DNA from: a bacterium
Lineage (GTDB): Bacteria > Calditrichota > Calditrichia > RBG-13-44-9
Direction: 5' to 3'
Assembly (NCBI GenBank): GCA_020350205.1
Contig: CP070707.1
Span: forward strand, 1 to 33,882
Length of the DNA: 33,882 nucleotides
Part shown: one piece after another, positions 24,891 to 33,881 of the stretch
How positions within the stretch are numbered: position 1 is the stretch's first letter
Layout: each line of letters opens with the position of its first letter
Made by a program: the position numbers and the translations under genes
The notes under the pieces: model-generated
Seen by the model: only the letters and a program-made list of their open reading frames with translations
What the model was told of the DNA's origin: nothing
Databases searched by the model: none

Positions 24891-25532
24891 ATGAAAAAAA
24901 CTAATTTTTTCGCTTTCTGGAGTGTGGCCATTATTATTCTATATTTTAGCGCATGCGATTCGAGCAGTATCAATAAGTCGATTCGAATCAAAGATGGTGA
25001 AAAGGTCAATAGAGCTATCTCTTCCGTAAACGGAAATATTCGCATCGGGAATAACTGTCAGATTTCAGGTGACTGTCGAACCGTTAACGGTGTAATTGAG
25101 GTGGGTCAGAATTCCATCGTGGAAGACCTTCAGACTGTTAATGGACGGGTTGAGGTTGCTTCCAACGCTACCGTGCAGGATGATATTTCAGTCGTCAACG
25201 GAAGAGTTTACATCGGTAAAGGTGCCTCAGTGCGGGGAAATATCTCCACCATTAATGGAAAAATTATGCTAGAAGGGGCCCAGATTGGACGGGATCTGGA
25301 AACTTACAACGGAAATATCCGTCTTTCGGATGCGAGTACCATTTTGGGAAGTATCAGAATTAAAGAAACATCCGGTAAAAAGCAACATGATTTGATCATT
25401 GAAATTTTGGAGAAATCTGTTGTCAACGGGGATATCATAGTTGATGATAAAAATCGTAAGGTCATGATCTATAAGTCAGAAGACAGTGAAATTCTGGGCA
25501 GAGTTTTAAATGCAGACGTCATAGAAAAGTAG
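24891..25532 (+). CDS. Lipoprotein with 18-19-residue beta-helix repeats (bactofilin-like fold)
   Basis: A 213-residue lipoprotein. The signal peptide ends at a lipobox (YFSAC, Cys22). Asp follows the Cys; in E. coli this +2 residue would retain the protein in the inner membrane, a rule not established for this lineage. The body has six tandem repeats starting at residues 46, 65, 83, 102, 121 and 139. Each begins with V/I/Y-N-G, continues with an alternating hydrophobic I-x-[IVL]-G strand and ends with a G/D-[ND]-[IL] strand. That is the turn length of a parallel beta-helix, as in bactofilins. A C-terminal charged segment (about 155-213) follows. AGGAGA lies 7 nt before the ATG. Function unknown; a surface or periplasmic scaffold is possible. 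Confidence 0.82.
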   Translation: MKKTNFFAFWSVAIIILYFSACDSSSINKSIRIKDGEKVNRAISSVNGNIRIGNNCQISGDCRTVNGVIEVGQNSIVEDLQTVNGRVEVASNATVQDDISVVNGRVYIGKGASVRGNISTINGKIMLEGAQIGRDLETYNGNIRLSDASTILGSIRIKETSGKKQHDLIIEILEKSVVNGDIIVDDKNRKVMIYKSEDSEILGRVLNADVIEK

Positions 25533-25552
25533 TTATTACCATTTGAGCTGCT

Positions 25553-27352
25553 TTAAAATTCATTAATGATACGAAAATGAATTTTCCCTTCACTGAAAGA
25601 AAGGCCTTTTGCCAGTCCATAATCCACCTGTAAAATACCCAATGGCCCGGGAAAACTGATCCCGGCACCGTAACCTACCAAAAATTCTTCCTTAAATTCA
25701 GGATGTTTACGGGAGTAATACGAAAAATCTCCAAAAACAAATAAGCGTGAGCGTGGCCCGATTAAGAACCGATACTCAGAATTTAACCAGCCCACTTTCT
25801 CCCCAAAAAACTGATTTTCCCGGTACCCTCGTACCGTAGTTGCACCCCCGAACCAGAACATATCAGGGGGACGCACTACCGTACCCTGATATCCAATGAG
25901 AATTCCATGAAAATGGAGGGAAAGCACCTGGTTTCGGAAAATTTGAAGGAACGTTGCTACCTCTCCCCTTACCTTGGTAACATCAGTTTCTCTGATCAGC
26001 GTATCCTCTTGGACCAGATAAGCAGGTCCCACATTTTTCTGTGTACCATAATCAAAAAACAGCGAAAATATCTGACCACCCTTGGGATTAAAGGGTTCAT
26101 CCCGGGTATCCCAGCGTAACCCTAATTCGGAGTGTAAAGCCCTGGTTTGTGGTAATCGAAGCTGCAGACTGGCCAGAGAATCAGGGAAAACTTCACGACT
26201 GTAGAATCTGGCGAAGCCTGACAAATTTTCACTGAGAGGAATTTCAGCATTCAGCGAATATTCCCACTCGATATAGGTGGTATCTCTGACCAGTCTGTGA
26301 AGTGTCCCACCAATATGGAACGGAAGGCCCAGTAAAAAAGGCTCACGATATCTAACCCGAAAATCTTCAGAATAGCGATCCGGTTTTTGCCAGTATACGT
26401 CCAGTCGTCGTCCGGTTCCAAACAGATTTTTTAATCCTATGTTAAATAAGCCAGTAAAATAGCCATTTTGAGACGGATCATTGACAGGTGGCGGAATATA
26501 ACCGACTACCCCATCCAGCGTCGTTGAGGGAGATTTTTCAAATATTAATTGCAGATAATACAAGCTGTCCAGACCATAAACCAGTCCGATTTTCTCTGCA
26601 CTTTTTATAAAGTCCTGTTTTCTGAGTAATCGTGTATAGCGCTCGATTCGATTCTCATCATAAAATTCATTTTGCCTGAAACGAAATACCCGTTCCAGAA
26701 AACGAACACTTATATCCGAATTTGCTGGCACTCTCAAGCCGGCTAATTTTACTCTGGAGCCCTCTTCAATCTGCAAGATAAGCCGTATTCCCATTTGATC
26801 AGTTTCAAGGGAATCCAGCATAAAACCTTCAGTCTTTATTTTACAGAGAGGATAACCCGAATTCTCAAAGATTTCGATAACCGACCGCAACAAAACACGT
26901 TGTAATTCATCTGTATAAGGCCGGTTGTAGAAGGTTCGAACTTTTTCATCAATTGCAGGATAATAGTCTTCCTGGAGTGAATCGGACAGCAGCCAATCAA
27001 CACCAAGCAGTTTAAATTGTGGTCCGATAGTAATGAATAATTGATAGATTCCAAATCCTTTCTGTTTCCCATCTTTCATCGCAGATGAATCCAGGGTCGC
27101 CAGAAAATATGCCTGTATTTTCAGTTGTTGCAGGATTTCCTGGTTGATGGCCTCAGTATTTAAGGCATCGATTTTTTTGTTTCGGAACTTCTGTTGCGGT
27201 ATTTTTATTTTCGGTTTTTCTTTTCCAGTAAATATGACCTCGATTTTTTCAAGTGCCAGAACATCCCTTCCCGATTGTTCAGAAAACACATCGGGGAGCA
27301 GGACAAGAATAATGACTAAAACCTGCCATATTCTAAGTTTTTGCAATATCAA
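25553..27352 (-). CDS. BamA/TamA-family (Omp85) outer-membrane protein
   Basis: A 599-residue Omp85-type protein. The signal peptide is about residues 8-25. An N-terminal region of about 230 residues has POTRA-like alpha/beta units, and a C-terminal 16-strand-type barrel follows. The lid-loop motif VRGYRE is at about 507-512 (WFGGATTVRGYRENQFFG), and the chain ends in a C-terminal Phe (INEF), the outer-membrane insertion signal. It is too short for a five-POTRA BamA, so a TamA-like or specialised paralogue is more likely. The start is TTG at 27352, with AGAGAGGT 5 nt upstream. It lies 13 bp after the large outer-membrane protein and is surely co-transcribed. It may insert or assist that neighbour (inference). 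Confidence 0.88.
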   Translation of the reverse strand: MILQKLRIWQVLVIILVLLPDVFSEQSGRDVLALEKIEVIFTGKEKPKIKIPQQKFRNKKIDALNTEAINQEILQQLKIQAYFLATLDSSAMKDGKQKGFGIYQLFITIGPQFKLLGVDWLLSDSLQEDYYPAIDEKVRTFYNRPYTDELQRVLLRSVIEIFENSGYPLCKIKTEGFMLDSLETDQMGIRLILQIEEGSRVKLAGLRVPANSDISVRFLERVFRFRQNEFYDENRIERYTRLLRKQDFIKSAEKIGLVYGLDSLYYLQLIFEKSPSTTLDGVVGYIPPPVNDPSQNGYFTGLFNIGLKNLFGTGRRLDVYWQKPDRYSEDFRVRYREPFLLGLPFHIGGTLHRLVRDTTYIEWEYSLNAEIPLSENLSGFARFYSREVFPDSLASLQLRLPQTRALHSELGLRWDTRDEPFNPKGGQIFSLFFDYGTQKNVGPAYLVQEDTLIRETDVTKVRGEVATFLQIFRNQVLSLHFHGILIGYQGTVVRPPDMFWFGGATTVRGYRENQFFGEKVGWLNSEYRFLIGPRSRLFVFGDFSYYSRKHPEFKEEFLVGYGAGISFPGPLGILQVDYGLAKGLSFSEGKIHFRIINEF

Positions 27353-27365
27353 ATCGAACCTCTCT

Positions 27366-30300
27366 CTAAAAAAATGCTCTGACTTCTGCCTGTCCTAAAT
27401 AAATTGTTCTGATAGCACCCGCATCCCGACGACCGGAAACATTAAATGTGGTCGTTATGTTACCGGTAATAAAATATTCGAATCTTATATTCCATAGATA
27501 CGATATACCTTCTCGCTTTCCCTTTCCCATCTCAAATGGTATTGGTCGTTCGAATGGATTTTCGACCTCCTTCACAGTCAACACGCTCATGGTTGCCTGG
27601 GCTCTGGCTTTTCCGGCAATCGCATAATTGAGCTGGGGTCGAAATTCAAAATAGCGGACTTTCAGCAAATTCAGTGGGGCATTGTCCGTTTGAAATCCAA
27701 GTTCGAATCGGGTCTGAATCTGCCAGGCGTATACCGGACGATAGTTTAGTGTGTACAAACCTATATTTCCCAATACTTTACGACCCCGAGAGGGGATACT
27801 GGCGACGCTCCTGACTGTTGAATTATTCTGGTACTCAAGTTCCTGGGATAATTTTCTGTCAAGTATGCTTTGTCTCCAGGCCACCGAACGGTCCCAATTT
27901 GTTCTGGTTTCATTAAAACCGGCATCAACAAATTCATTAGAAAGATCGTCCCGATATCGACTGCGGAGAGTAATCCCGAAATTTGGATTTCTTTCGAACA
28001 GATAGATATCCTGATCAAAGGCGTAGGTACCTCGTAAAGTCGAAACCGGATTATGAAACTTTTGAAAATTCAACAGGTATAGCTGCCAGAAGTCAGACTC
28101 TCTGCTGAGTTCATCAACTTTAAGGCGCGAGAAGAACGAGATACTCTTCAATACCCCACTTATCCCGGAGGATTTTTTCGTATCATTTTTTGGTCGGAAT
28201 CTGAATTGCCAGCTGGCACTTAAATTTGTTACTGATTCAAACTTCCCGGTCGGTAAAATAACCAGTAAGTAATCCCCCTGCGGATCGGGTACATACTCCT
28301 GAAGTTGATCATCAAAGCGGTAATTTCCACGATTTTCACCCACAAAGACGAATACTTTCTCACGTAAGGCCTGTAACTCACTGGCCACACGATATTGCCA
28401 GCGTGTATCAATAGAGCGGGAGTCATTTATATATTGCACCTCCATTCTGGCCAAATGACTCTTTTTATTTGTCCAGGAAGTATCCTGAAACTCCGGATCA
28501 GGTTGATATTTGGGAATACTGTCTGCAGGAAGTTGTTGAAAAAAAGGCTCAAAATCTTTACTTCGATAGATGAATGACACCCTGCCTTGCCAGTTTTTCA
28601 GATCAATAATATCCCCCTGTAAGGTATGGGTAAAAGACCGGGACAATTTCAAGCGGTTATTAAATTCTTCAGGATCATATAGATAGTCATCCCGGACCCG
28701 GCTGAAAAAATACCACTTTAATCTAAATATTTGCTGCAATTTAATCCCTGCCTCCCCCTGCCTGAAGAAAAATCCACTTCGTGTGGTATCCGCCTGGTCA
28801 ACCTGGCGATCTTCTTCCTTATAATCCAAGTAAGGAAATAAACGACCTAATTGTTTTCCTAAAAGAGCCCCTGAACGACGCCACCCCGTTTCCGTCAGGT
28901 AACTTTTGCTTTTTATCCGTTCATAATAGGTATCCGCCTTTAAAATCGCAGAATCGACCAGGGCAAACTCTCCGCGTGCCCTCCGGGAGTTGATCTCAGT
29001 ACCCCTCTCGATAAAACCCGCATCAACCTTAAATTGCACAGATCGTGTTGGATAATAAAAAAGATTCGATTCCAAAGTATTTTCATCCTCACCGAGCTGG
29101 GTTGAACCCAGATTCCACCTGTAATTAAAATCAGGTTGAAATTGCCGGTCCAGTGGGGAAAATTCCTTTTGCCGGTGTTTCCATTTGATCTGCCAGTTAA
29201 GCAGTCCAATTCCCCGACCGAAAGTTTGAAGATTATCGTTCAGAAAATTTGCACCCAGGGTATATGCATTTCCCAGGTTATTATCATCATCAATGGGAGA
29301 AAAAATATTTTGATCGAAATGAGTGAGCGCACCTTCTCCAGTGATGGTAAAATTCCGCCCTAGTTGATAGGTAAGTGCCACATCTGCCATTTTTTTGTCA
29401 CCTGCCAACGGTATGAGACGTATCGGCAAATACTCTCCGCGTCCCGGGCCGACAAAGCGATAAATCCCCAGGCGTTCTCTGAGATAACTACCGTTGGATT
29501 GGCCTACACTGCTGAACCGTACATTAAATTCCCCATTTCCCGAACCCTGATAGATAAAATATTCAGCTGGATCTCCATTGATTAGAGTATCCCGTTTAGC
29601 ATATACCCCATTCCCGGGTCCGACGGAATCAGCTCCACTAATGCTGGCTTTTAAGGGATCATTTCCGGCCTGGGCTAACGCATCTTTTTCCTCCTGAGTA
29701 AGTGGCGAGCTATCTTCCAGTAAATTATTGGTATCATCCCATTCTCTGAAAAGTCTAACATCATAACTAAATCCCCGACCCAGGTTTTTCTTAAATGAAG
29801 AAAGACCAATAAAACTTTTACCATAACGCTGGTAAGTATTGGAGTATTCAAAATCTATCTCAATCCGGTCATCTCCCGTAATCAAACGGTTATTGGTAAA
29901 AATAAGCTGTCCCAGGCTGTAATCGATGATATAATGATTGTTTTCTCCACGAATTTGAGGTTCTCCGTTTATAAACACCCGCTCAGTTCCCGCCAACACA
30001 ATAATCTCCCGCTCCCCATTTTTGCCAACTAATTGATAGGGTCCCTGATTTCCTTCCTGCCCCAACAACTGATTCGTGTGAAAAGTCCCGCGTGAAGTCG
30101 CATAGGTAATTTGCTGATTGTATGGATCAAACTCGGCATATGCGGTTATTCCCTGCAATTTGCGGTTCAAATTTCCAAAAAAAGAATTTGAATAACTCAG
30201 ATTAAAATCTCCCAGAGTACCACCCAAGTGGGGACTTTTAACTTTGACAAAAACTTTATCAACCTCCCGGAGGGTTTGGGTGTTTCCTTCAGGCAGGATT

Positions 30301-30917
30301 GGCGTGCTTTCATCCGTCAATGCGGCAACCACCTGTACTTCTGGTGTAATATACCCTGATAGTTGTAAATTTAAACCAGAATTCAAAGTCAGGTCGCGGT
30401 TAGTCCCAATTTCAATGCCTCGCACAATACTACCGCTTTTGTCAAGATTACTGCTATATTCATCAATATCATCAAATATTCGTTTTTGAACCACTCCCAG
30501 GGTTTGTTGACCCCCCTCCTGTCCACTATCAGAGGGTGAGGTAACCACCAGCTCTCTATGATAATATTCCTGAACAAACGGGAAGGGATATTTTTGATAG
30601 ATGATAGTGATACTGTCATTTTCTGTTAAACTTTGATTAAAAACAACTTTTCCCGGCGTGGAATACATTTGATAATGGACACCGGAAAAAAGTCTGAATT
30701 TATTTTTAAAAATTTTTTCTGATCGTGGAATTATAAATTGATCAGGCAAAGAAATCTCTTTTACCACAGTATCGATTCGGGTAACAAATGTATCCGGCTG
30801 GACGTCAAGAAACAAGCGTTCCGGTTGAAACTCTTGGGTAATGGCAGAAAAATAGGACAGGGGCAAGAGAATAAGGATCAACTGCCAACACAATTTTCGA
30901 AAATGAAGAATTTTCAT
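27366..30917 (-). CDS. Large predicted outer-membrane beta-barrel protein (FCB family, SprA-reminiscent)
   Basis: 1183 residues with a signal peptide (about 8-28) and an almost wholly beta-rich body of short amphipathic strands and polar turns. Conserved-looking blocks are IVRGIEIGTNRDLTLNSGLN followed by LQLSGYITPEVQVVAALTDE and PEGNTQTLREVDKVFVKV. These recall the N-terminal part of SprA and of a widespread FCB family of about 1100 residues. Next come EGNQGPYQL and RGENNHYIIDYSLGQLIF. The chain ends in QAEVRAFF, an outer-membrane C-terminal Phe. It is half the length of SprA. The ATG at 30917 is chosen over GTG at 30923 because of AAGAG upstream. It is co-transcribed with the Omp85 protein. 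Function unknown; a translocon or surface-polymer porin is possible. Confidence 0.75.
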   Translation of the reverse strand: MKILHFRKLCWQLILILLPLSYFSAITQEFQPERLFLDVQPDTFVTRIDTVVKEISLPDQFIIPRSEKIFKNKFRLFSGVHYQMYSTPGKVVFNQSLTENDSITIIYQKYPFPFVQEYYHRELVVTSPSDSGQEGGQQTLGVVQKRIFDDIDEYSSNLDKSGSIVRGIEIGTNRDLTLNSGLNLQLSGYITPEVQVVAALTDESTPILPEGNTQTLREVDKVFVKVKSPHLGGTLGDFNLSYSNSFFGNLNRKLQGITAYAEFDPYNQQITYATSRGTFHTNQLLGQEGNQGPYQLVGKNGEREIIVLAGTERVFINGEPQIRGENNHYIIDYSLGQLIFTNNRLITGDDRIEIDFEYSNTYQRYGKSFIGLSSFKKNLGRGFSYDVRLFREWDDTNNLLEDSSPLTQEEKDALAQAGNDPLKASISGADSVGPGNGVYAKRDTLINGDPAEYFIYQGSGNGEFNVRFSSVGQSNGSYLRERLGIYRFVGPGRGEYLPIRLIPLAGDKKMADVALTYQLGRNFTITGEGALTHFDQNIFSPIDDDNNLGNAYTLGANFLNDNLQTFGRGIGLLNWQIKWKHRQKEFSPLDRQFQPDFNYRWNLGSTQLGEDENTLESNLFYYPTRSVQFKVDAGFIERGTEINSRRARGEFALVDSAILKADTYYERIKSKSYLTETGWRRSGALLGKQLGRLFPYLDYKEEDRQVDQADTTRSGFFFRQGEAGIKLQQIFRLKWYFFSRVRDDYLYDPEEFNNRLKLSRSFTHTLQGDIIDLKNWQGRVSFIYRSKDFEPFFQQLPADSIPKYQPDPEFQDTSWTNKKSHLARMEVQYINDSRSIDTRWQYRVASELQALREKVFVFVGENRGNYRFDDQLQEYVPDPQGDYLLVILPTGKFESVTNLSASWQFRFRPKNDTKKSSGISGVLKSISFFSRLKVDELSRESDFWQLYLLNFQKFHNPVSTLRGTYAFDQDIYLFERNPNFGITLRSRYRDDLSNEFVDAGFNETRTNWDRSVAWRQSILDRKLSQELEYQNNSTVRSVASIPSRGRKVLGNIGLYTLNYRPVYAWQIQTRFELGFQTDNAPLNLLKVRYFEFRPQLNYAIAGKARAQATMSVLTVKEVENPFERPIPFEMGKGKREGISYLWNIRFEYFITGNITTTFNVSGRRDAGAIRTIYLGQAEVRAFF

Positions 30918-30923
30918 TTTCAC

Positions 30924-31213
30924 TCTTTACTCTTAAAATTTATGGTCGCAGTTTTTTCCTATATTCTCCGCCTTATTTTGGTACAAAGTATAAAATTTCA
31001 ATGAAGAGTGAACACGTCCTCATAATGAGGGCTATCCCACCAATATCTAAGAATACTCCAAAATCTTGTGACTTTATCTCTGTTCCCAGAGGGAAAGGAA
31101 TGTTCTTGCTTATCCTCCGCAATTTAATTCTCATATCATCGATCAAATCTAAATTAAAAATAGATAAAGACAAAAAAAACTGAATTTTAAGTTACTTTTT
31201 CTTACTGCAGAAA
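30924..31213. other. Intergenic region between importer operon and large OMP operon
   Basis: About 290 bp, with both flanking genes on the minus strand. Apart from the weak promoter candidate near 30958-30986 and a poor AACT/AGTT hairpin before a T run (minus strand, near 31172-31190), nothing is recognised. Two overlapping 60-66-codon frames lack ribosome sites and look non-coding. Confidence 0.45.
30958..30986 (-). promoter_or_regulatory. Possible promoter of the large OMP/Omp85 operon
   Basis: On the minus strand: -35 TTGTAC (30986-30981), a 17-bp spacer, and -10 TATAGG (30963-30958), giving a leader of about 35 nt. The last two -10 positions are poor, so this is only a candidate. Confidence 0.3.
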
Positions 31214-32209
31214 TCAGGTCCGTTTATAAAGCAACCACAAAAAAAACGGTCCCCCAAGAATCGCCGTAATGATGCCCACCGGAATATCAACCGGGCTTAA
31301 GACAGTCCTCGCGAGTGCATCACAGATGGTGAGAAATGCCCCGCCACTTAATATGGATGCCGGTATAAGAAAGCGGTGATCATAACCGATAATCAACCTT
31401 AAAAAATGAGGAACAATTAATCCGACAAATCCAATCGGTCCACTGATAGCCACAACCCAACCGGTTATGGCTGAACCCAAGAGAAAAACGGTCCGTTGTA
31501 CTGCAGGTACTGAAACACCCTTACTCAGTGCCGTATCCTCAGATATACTCAATAAATTTAATTTTTTTCCATAAAAAAAGAGCCAGATATAACATATCAA
31601 TAATACCGGTATAGATTGCCATATCACCACCATATTGACCACGTCCAACCCTCCCATCATCCAGCGAACCATCTGGCGGGTTTCTGTAAAATCTGCCAGA
31701 AAATGAACAAACAAGATGACCGCACCGAAAAAGTAACTGATGGTTACACCAGCCAGGATCATACTCGTTACCGAAATTCGACCCTGCCTCCGGGAGAGCG
31801 TATAGACTAATCCAATGGTTAAAACACTGCTCAAAAACGCCGCACTTTGCAAGCTTGAGAAACCAAAGAATGAGATATCCAAACCTAATTTTATCATTAT
31901 CACAGCCCCCAGGGCTCCCCCAGCTGAGACACCCAGAGTGTAAGGTGTTGCAAGCGGATTACGCAGCAGACCTTGAAAAATTACACCTGCCAGAGCTAAA
32001 GACGCTCCGGATATAGCAGAAAGCAAAACACGTGGAAACCGGATTCTGAAAAATATAATGCCATCAGGATTATCATGACCCTTAAGATACTGTAAAACCT
32101 CATGGTAATCGAGCGATTGCGATCCGATAAAAGGGGCGCTGAACAAGATAAGCAGGAAAATAAGCAATATAATGATCAGGAATACAATTTGTCTCAGATG
32201 ATTTTCCAT
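31214..32209 (-). CDS. FecCD/BtuC-type ABC importer permease
   Basis: A 331-residue integral membrane permease of the FecCD family, with about ten hydrophobic helices. Family signatures are FRIRFPRVLLSAISGASLALAG near residue 55, GLLRNPLATPYTLGVSAGGALGA around 84-106, ISGPIGFVGLIVPHFLR near 260, and the C-terminal PVDIPVGIITAILGGPFFLWLL. It is a homodimeric channel for cobalamin, siderophores or haem, coupled to the ATPase encoded immediately upstream (2-bp gap). Specificity within the family cannot be set from the permease alone. Confidence 0.94.
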   Translation of the reverse strand: MENHLRQIVFLIIILLIFLLILFSAPFIGSQSLDYHEVLQYLKGHDNPDGIIFFRIRFPRVLLSAISGASLALAGVIFQGLLRNPLATPYTLGVSAGGALGAVIMIKLGLDISFFGFSSLQSAAFLSSVLTIGLVYTLSRRQGRISVTSMILAGVTISYFFGAVILFVHFLADFTETRQMVRWMMGGLDVVNMVVIWQSIPVLLICYIWLFFYGKKLNLLSISEDTALSKGVSVPAVQRTVFLLGSAITGWVVAISGPIGFVGLIVPHFLRLIIGYDHRFLIPASILSGGAFLTICDALARTVLSPVDIPVGIITAILGGPFFLWLLYKRT

Positions 32210-32211
32210 CC

Positions 32212-32997
32212 TTAGACACTCCCACCCGAGATTGACGGCAGTATCACTGGCAGAGAGTTTTCAGGATGATGAATGACCTGGACGGGTATCCCATAGATTT
32301 TTTGTATCATGTCTGCCCGGAGCACCTCTTTTACCGGACCATCTGCCTCTATCTTTCCCTCTTTCAGAATGATAATACGATCACAAAATTGGCTGGCCAG
32401 ATTTATATCATGTGTTACCGAAAGAATCGTCATCTGCTGCTTGAATTGTAATGTTTTCAGAATTTGATAAAAATGATACTGATGTTTTAAATCAAGAGCT
32501 GTTGTCGGTTCATCCAGTAATAAAATATCCGGTTCCTGTGCCAGCGCAGAAGCAAGAACGACCCGTTGTTTTTCTCCTCCGCTTAGGGTGGTAAAATCCC
32601 GATCCTTTAAATAGACACAATCTGTAGCCTCCATACTTCCGAGAGCCTTCTCCCTGTCAATTTTAGATTCAAAAGACCAACCTTTCTGATGGGGAAACCG
32701 TCCCATTAAAACAATATCAGAAACTGAAAATTGATAAGCCGGGGAAAAATCCTGTTGTACATAGCCCAGAATCCGGGCAAGCTGTTTTCGTGTAAATTCG
32801 TTTATTGATTTGTTTTTCAAAAATATACGACCTGAATCTGGTCGGATTATTCTGTCAATCAGTTTGAGAAGTGTTGACTTACCAGCCCCATTTGGACCAA
32901 TAATACCAACAAATTCTCCTCCGCCCACTGATAATTGTATATTGTGTAAAACCGGATTATGTGGATAAGAAAAAAAGACATCTGTGAATTTTATCAT
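32212..32997 (-). CDS. FepC/BtuD-type ABC importer ATPase
   Basis: A 261-residue ABC ATPase. Walker A is GPNGAGKST (34-42), the Q-loop is in LGYVQQDF, the signature is LSGGEKQRV, Walker B is ILLLDEPTTALD, and the H-loop is SVTHDINLA. It energises the type II importer with the adjacent permease and binding protein. It begins 2 bp after the binding-protein stop and ends 2 bp before the permease start, so the three genes are one transcript. The last 30 residues (IQKIYGIPVQVIHHPENS...) are typical for the FepC/BtuD/HmuV group. Confidence 0.95.
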   Translation of the reverse strand: MIKFTDVFFSYPHNPVLHNIQLSVGGGEFVGIIGPNGAGKSTLLKLIDRIIRPDSGRIFLKNKSINEFTRKQLARILGYVQQDFSPAYQFSVSDIVLMGRFPHQKGWSFESKIDREKALGSMEATDCVYLKDRDFTTLSGGEKQRVVLASALAQEPDILLLDEPTTALDLKHQYHFYQILKTLQFKQQMTILSVTHDINLASQFCDRIIILKEGKIEADGPVKEVLRADMIQKIYGIPVQVIHHPENSLPVILPSISGGSV

Positions 32998-32999
32998 GG

Positions 33000-33881
33000 T
33001 TACTTTGCTCTGTATGTCTTGAAAATTTCAGAAAATTTGATTGCCACCTGCGTAATACGGGGACCGGGAATTACAAAATATCGTTCCGTAAAAATGAATA
33101 TTTTGTTGTTTTGCACCGCTGCCATCTGATTTAACAAACCCCAGTCTTTCTTCTGATTTATGATTTCTTCTGTCATTGGTGACCAGGCGGGATGAAATTC
33201 CAGGATAGCCTCAACCCGCCTTTTCAGAAGATCTTCCTCGTTTACAGGAAAATATCGCATGTCTACTTCCTGAAAGGCATTAATTCCACCACAAACATTC
33301 CATATTTCACTTAAATAGGTGTCTCCCCCTGCTAAATAAATGTTGGCCAGGCTACCCCGTTGTCGTCCTACGACCAGTATCGCAGAGATGCTATCATTCC
33401 TGTGAACACCCTCATTGGTTACAAGTTTCAAGGTATCCTTTATTTGATCACATAGTCTTTGCGCCTGAGTCAATTGTTTGAGGTTTGAACCAACTCTCAA
33501 AATCCCATCCAGTATTTCAGCAACCGTTTCATTCGGTATGTCGACTACCTTGAAGCCGAGACTTTCCAGTTTTCTGCGGTTTTCCGGATTGGGAAACTGA
33601 AAAATCAAATCAGGTTCCAGCTGAACGATTTTTTCAAAATCAATATTTAAGTAACCTCCTACCGATTCAACTCCAGCTGCAGCTGCAGGGTAGCTGCAAA
33701 AATCTGTTCGACCAACCAAAGCAGATCCTGCCCCAATTTTATAAATTGTTTCGGTGATGTGAGGCGATAATGAGATTACCCTCGGTAATTTTTCACCGGT
33801 TTCGCGGGTGAATCCAATCACGGAAAAAGCTAAATAGGAGACAAAAAAGAAGAGTTTTATGTATCGATAAGTATTTAACAC
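33000..33881 (-). CDS. BtuF/FepB-like ABC substrate-binding protein (start at window edge)
   Basis: At least 293 residues. A hydrophobic export signal (about 8-24) is followed by the helical-backbone binding fold, with PRVISLSPHITETIYKIGAGSALVGRTDFCSYP, VGGYLNIDFEKIVQLEPDLIF and a C-terminal lobe ending VIPGPRITQVAIKFSE. The N-terminal lobe reads most like BtuF (cobalamin) relatives, but ferric-chelate binders share it. The GTG at 33881 is the first usable start and is the second base from the window edge. A start further upstream cannot be excluded, and any riboswitch or Fur site before the gene lies outside. It is the first visible gene of the importer operon. Confidence 0.85.
   Translation of the reverse strand: MLNTYRYIKLFFFVSYLAFSVIGFTRETGEKLPRVISLSPHITETIYKIGAGSALVGRTDFCSYPAAAAGVESVGGYLNIDFEKIVQLEPDLIFQFPNPENRRKLESLGFKVVDIPNETVAEILDGILRVGSNLKQLTQAQRLCDQIKDTLKLVTNEGVHRNDSISAILVVGRQRGSLANIYLAGGDTYLSEIWNVCGGINAFQEVDMRYFPVNEEDLLKRRVEAILEFHPAWSPMTEEIINQKKDWGLLNQMAAVQNNKIFIFTERYFVIPGPRITQVAIKFSEIFKTYRAK

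Noticed and set aside
31001..31183. Small frames on both strands (60 and 66 codons) in the gap before the large OMP gene
   Set aside because: They overlap each other antisense, have no ribosome sites and show no recognisable features.
30924..31213. Cobalamin riboswitch linked to the BtuFCD-like genes
   Set aside because: This gap is downstream of the importer operon, not upstream, and shows no B12-box-like structure.
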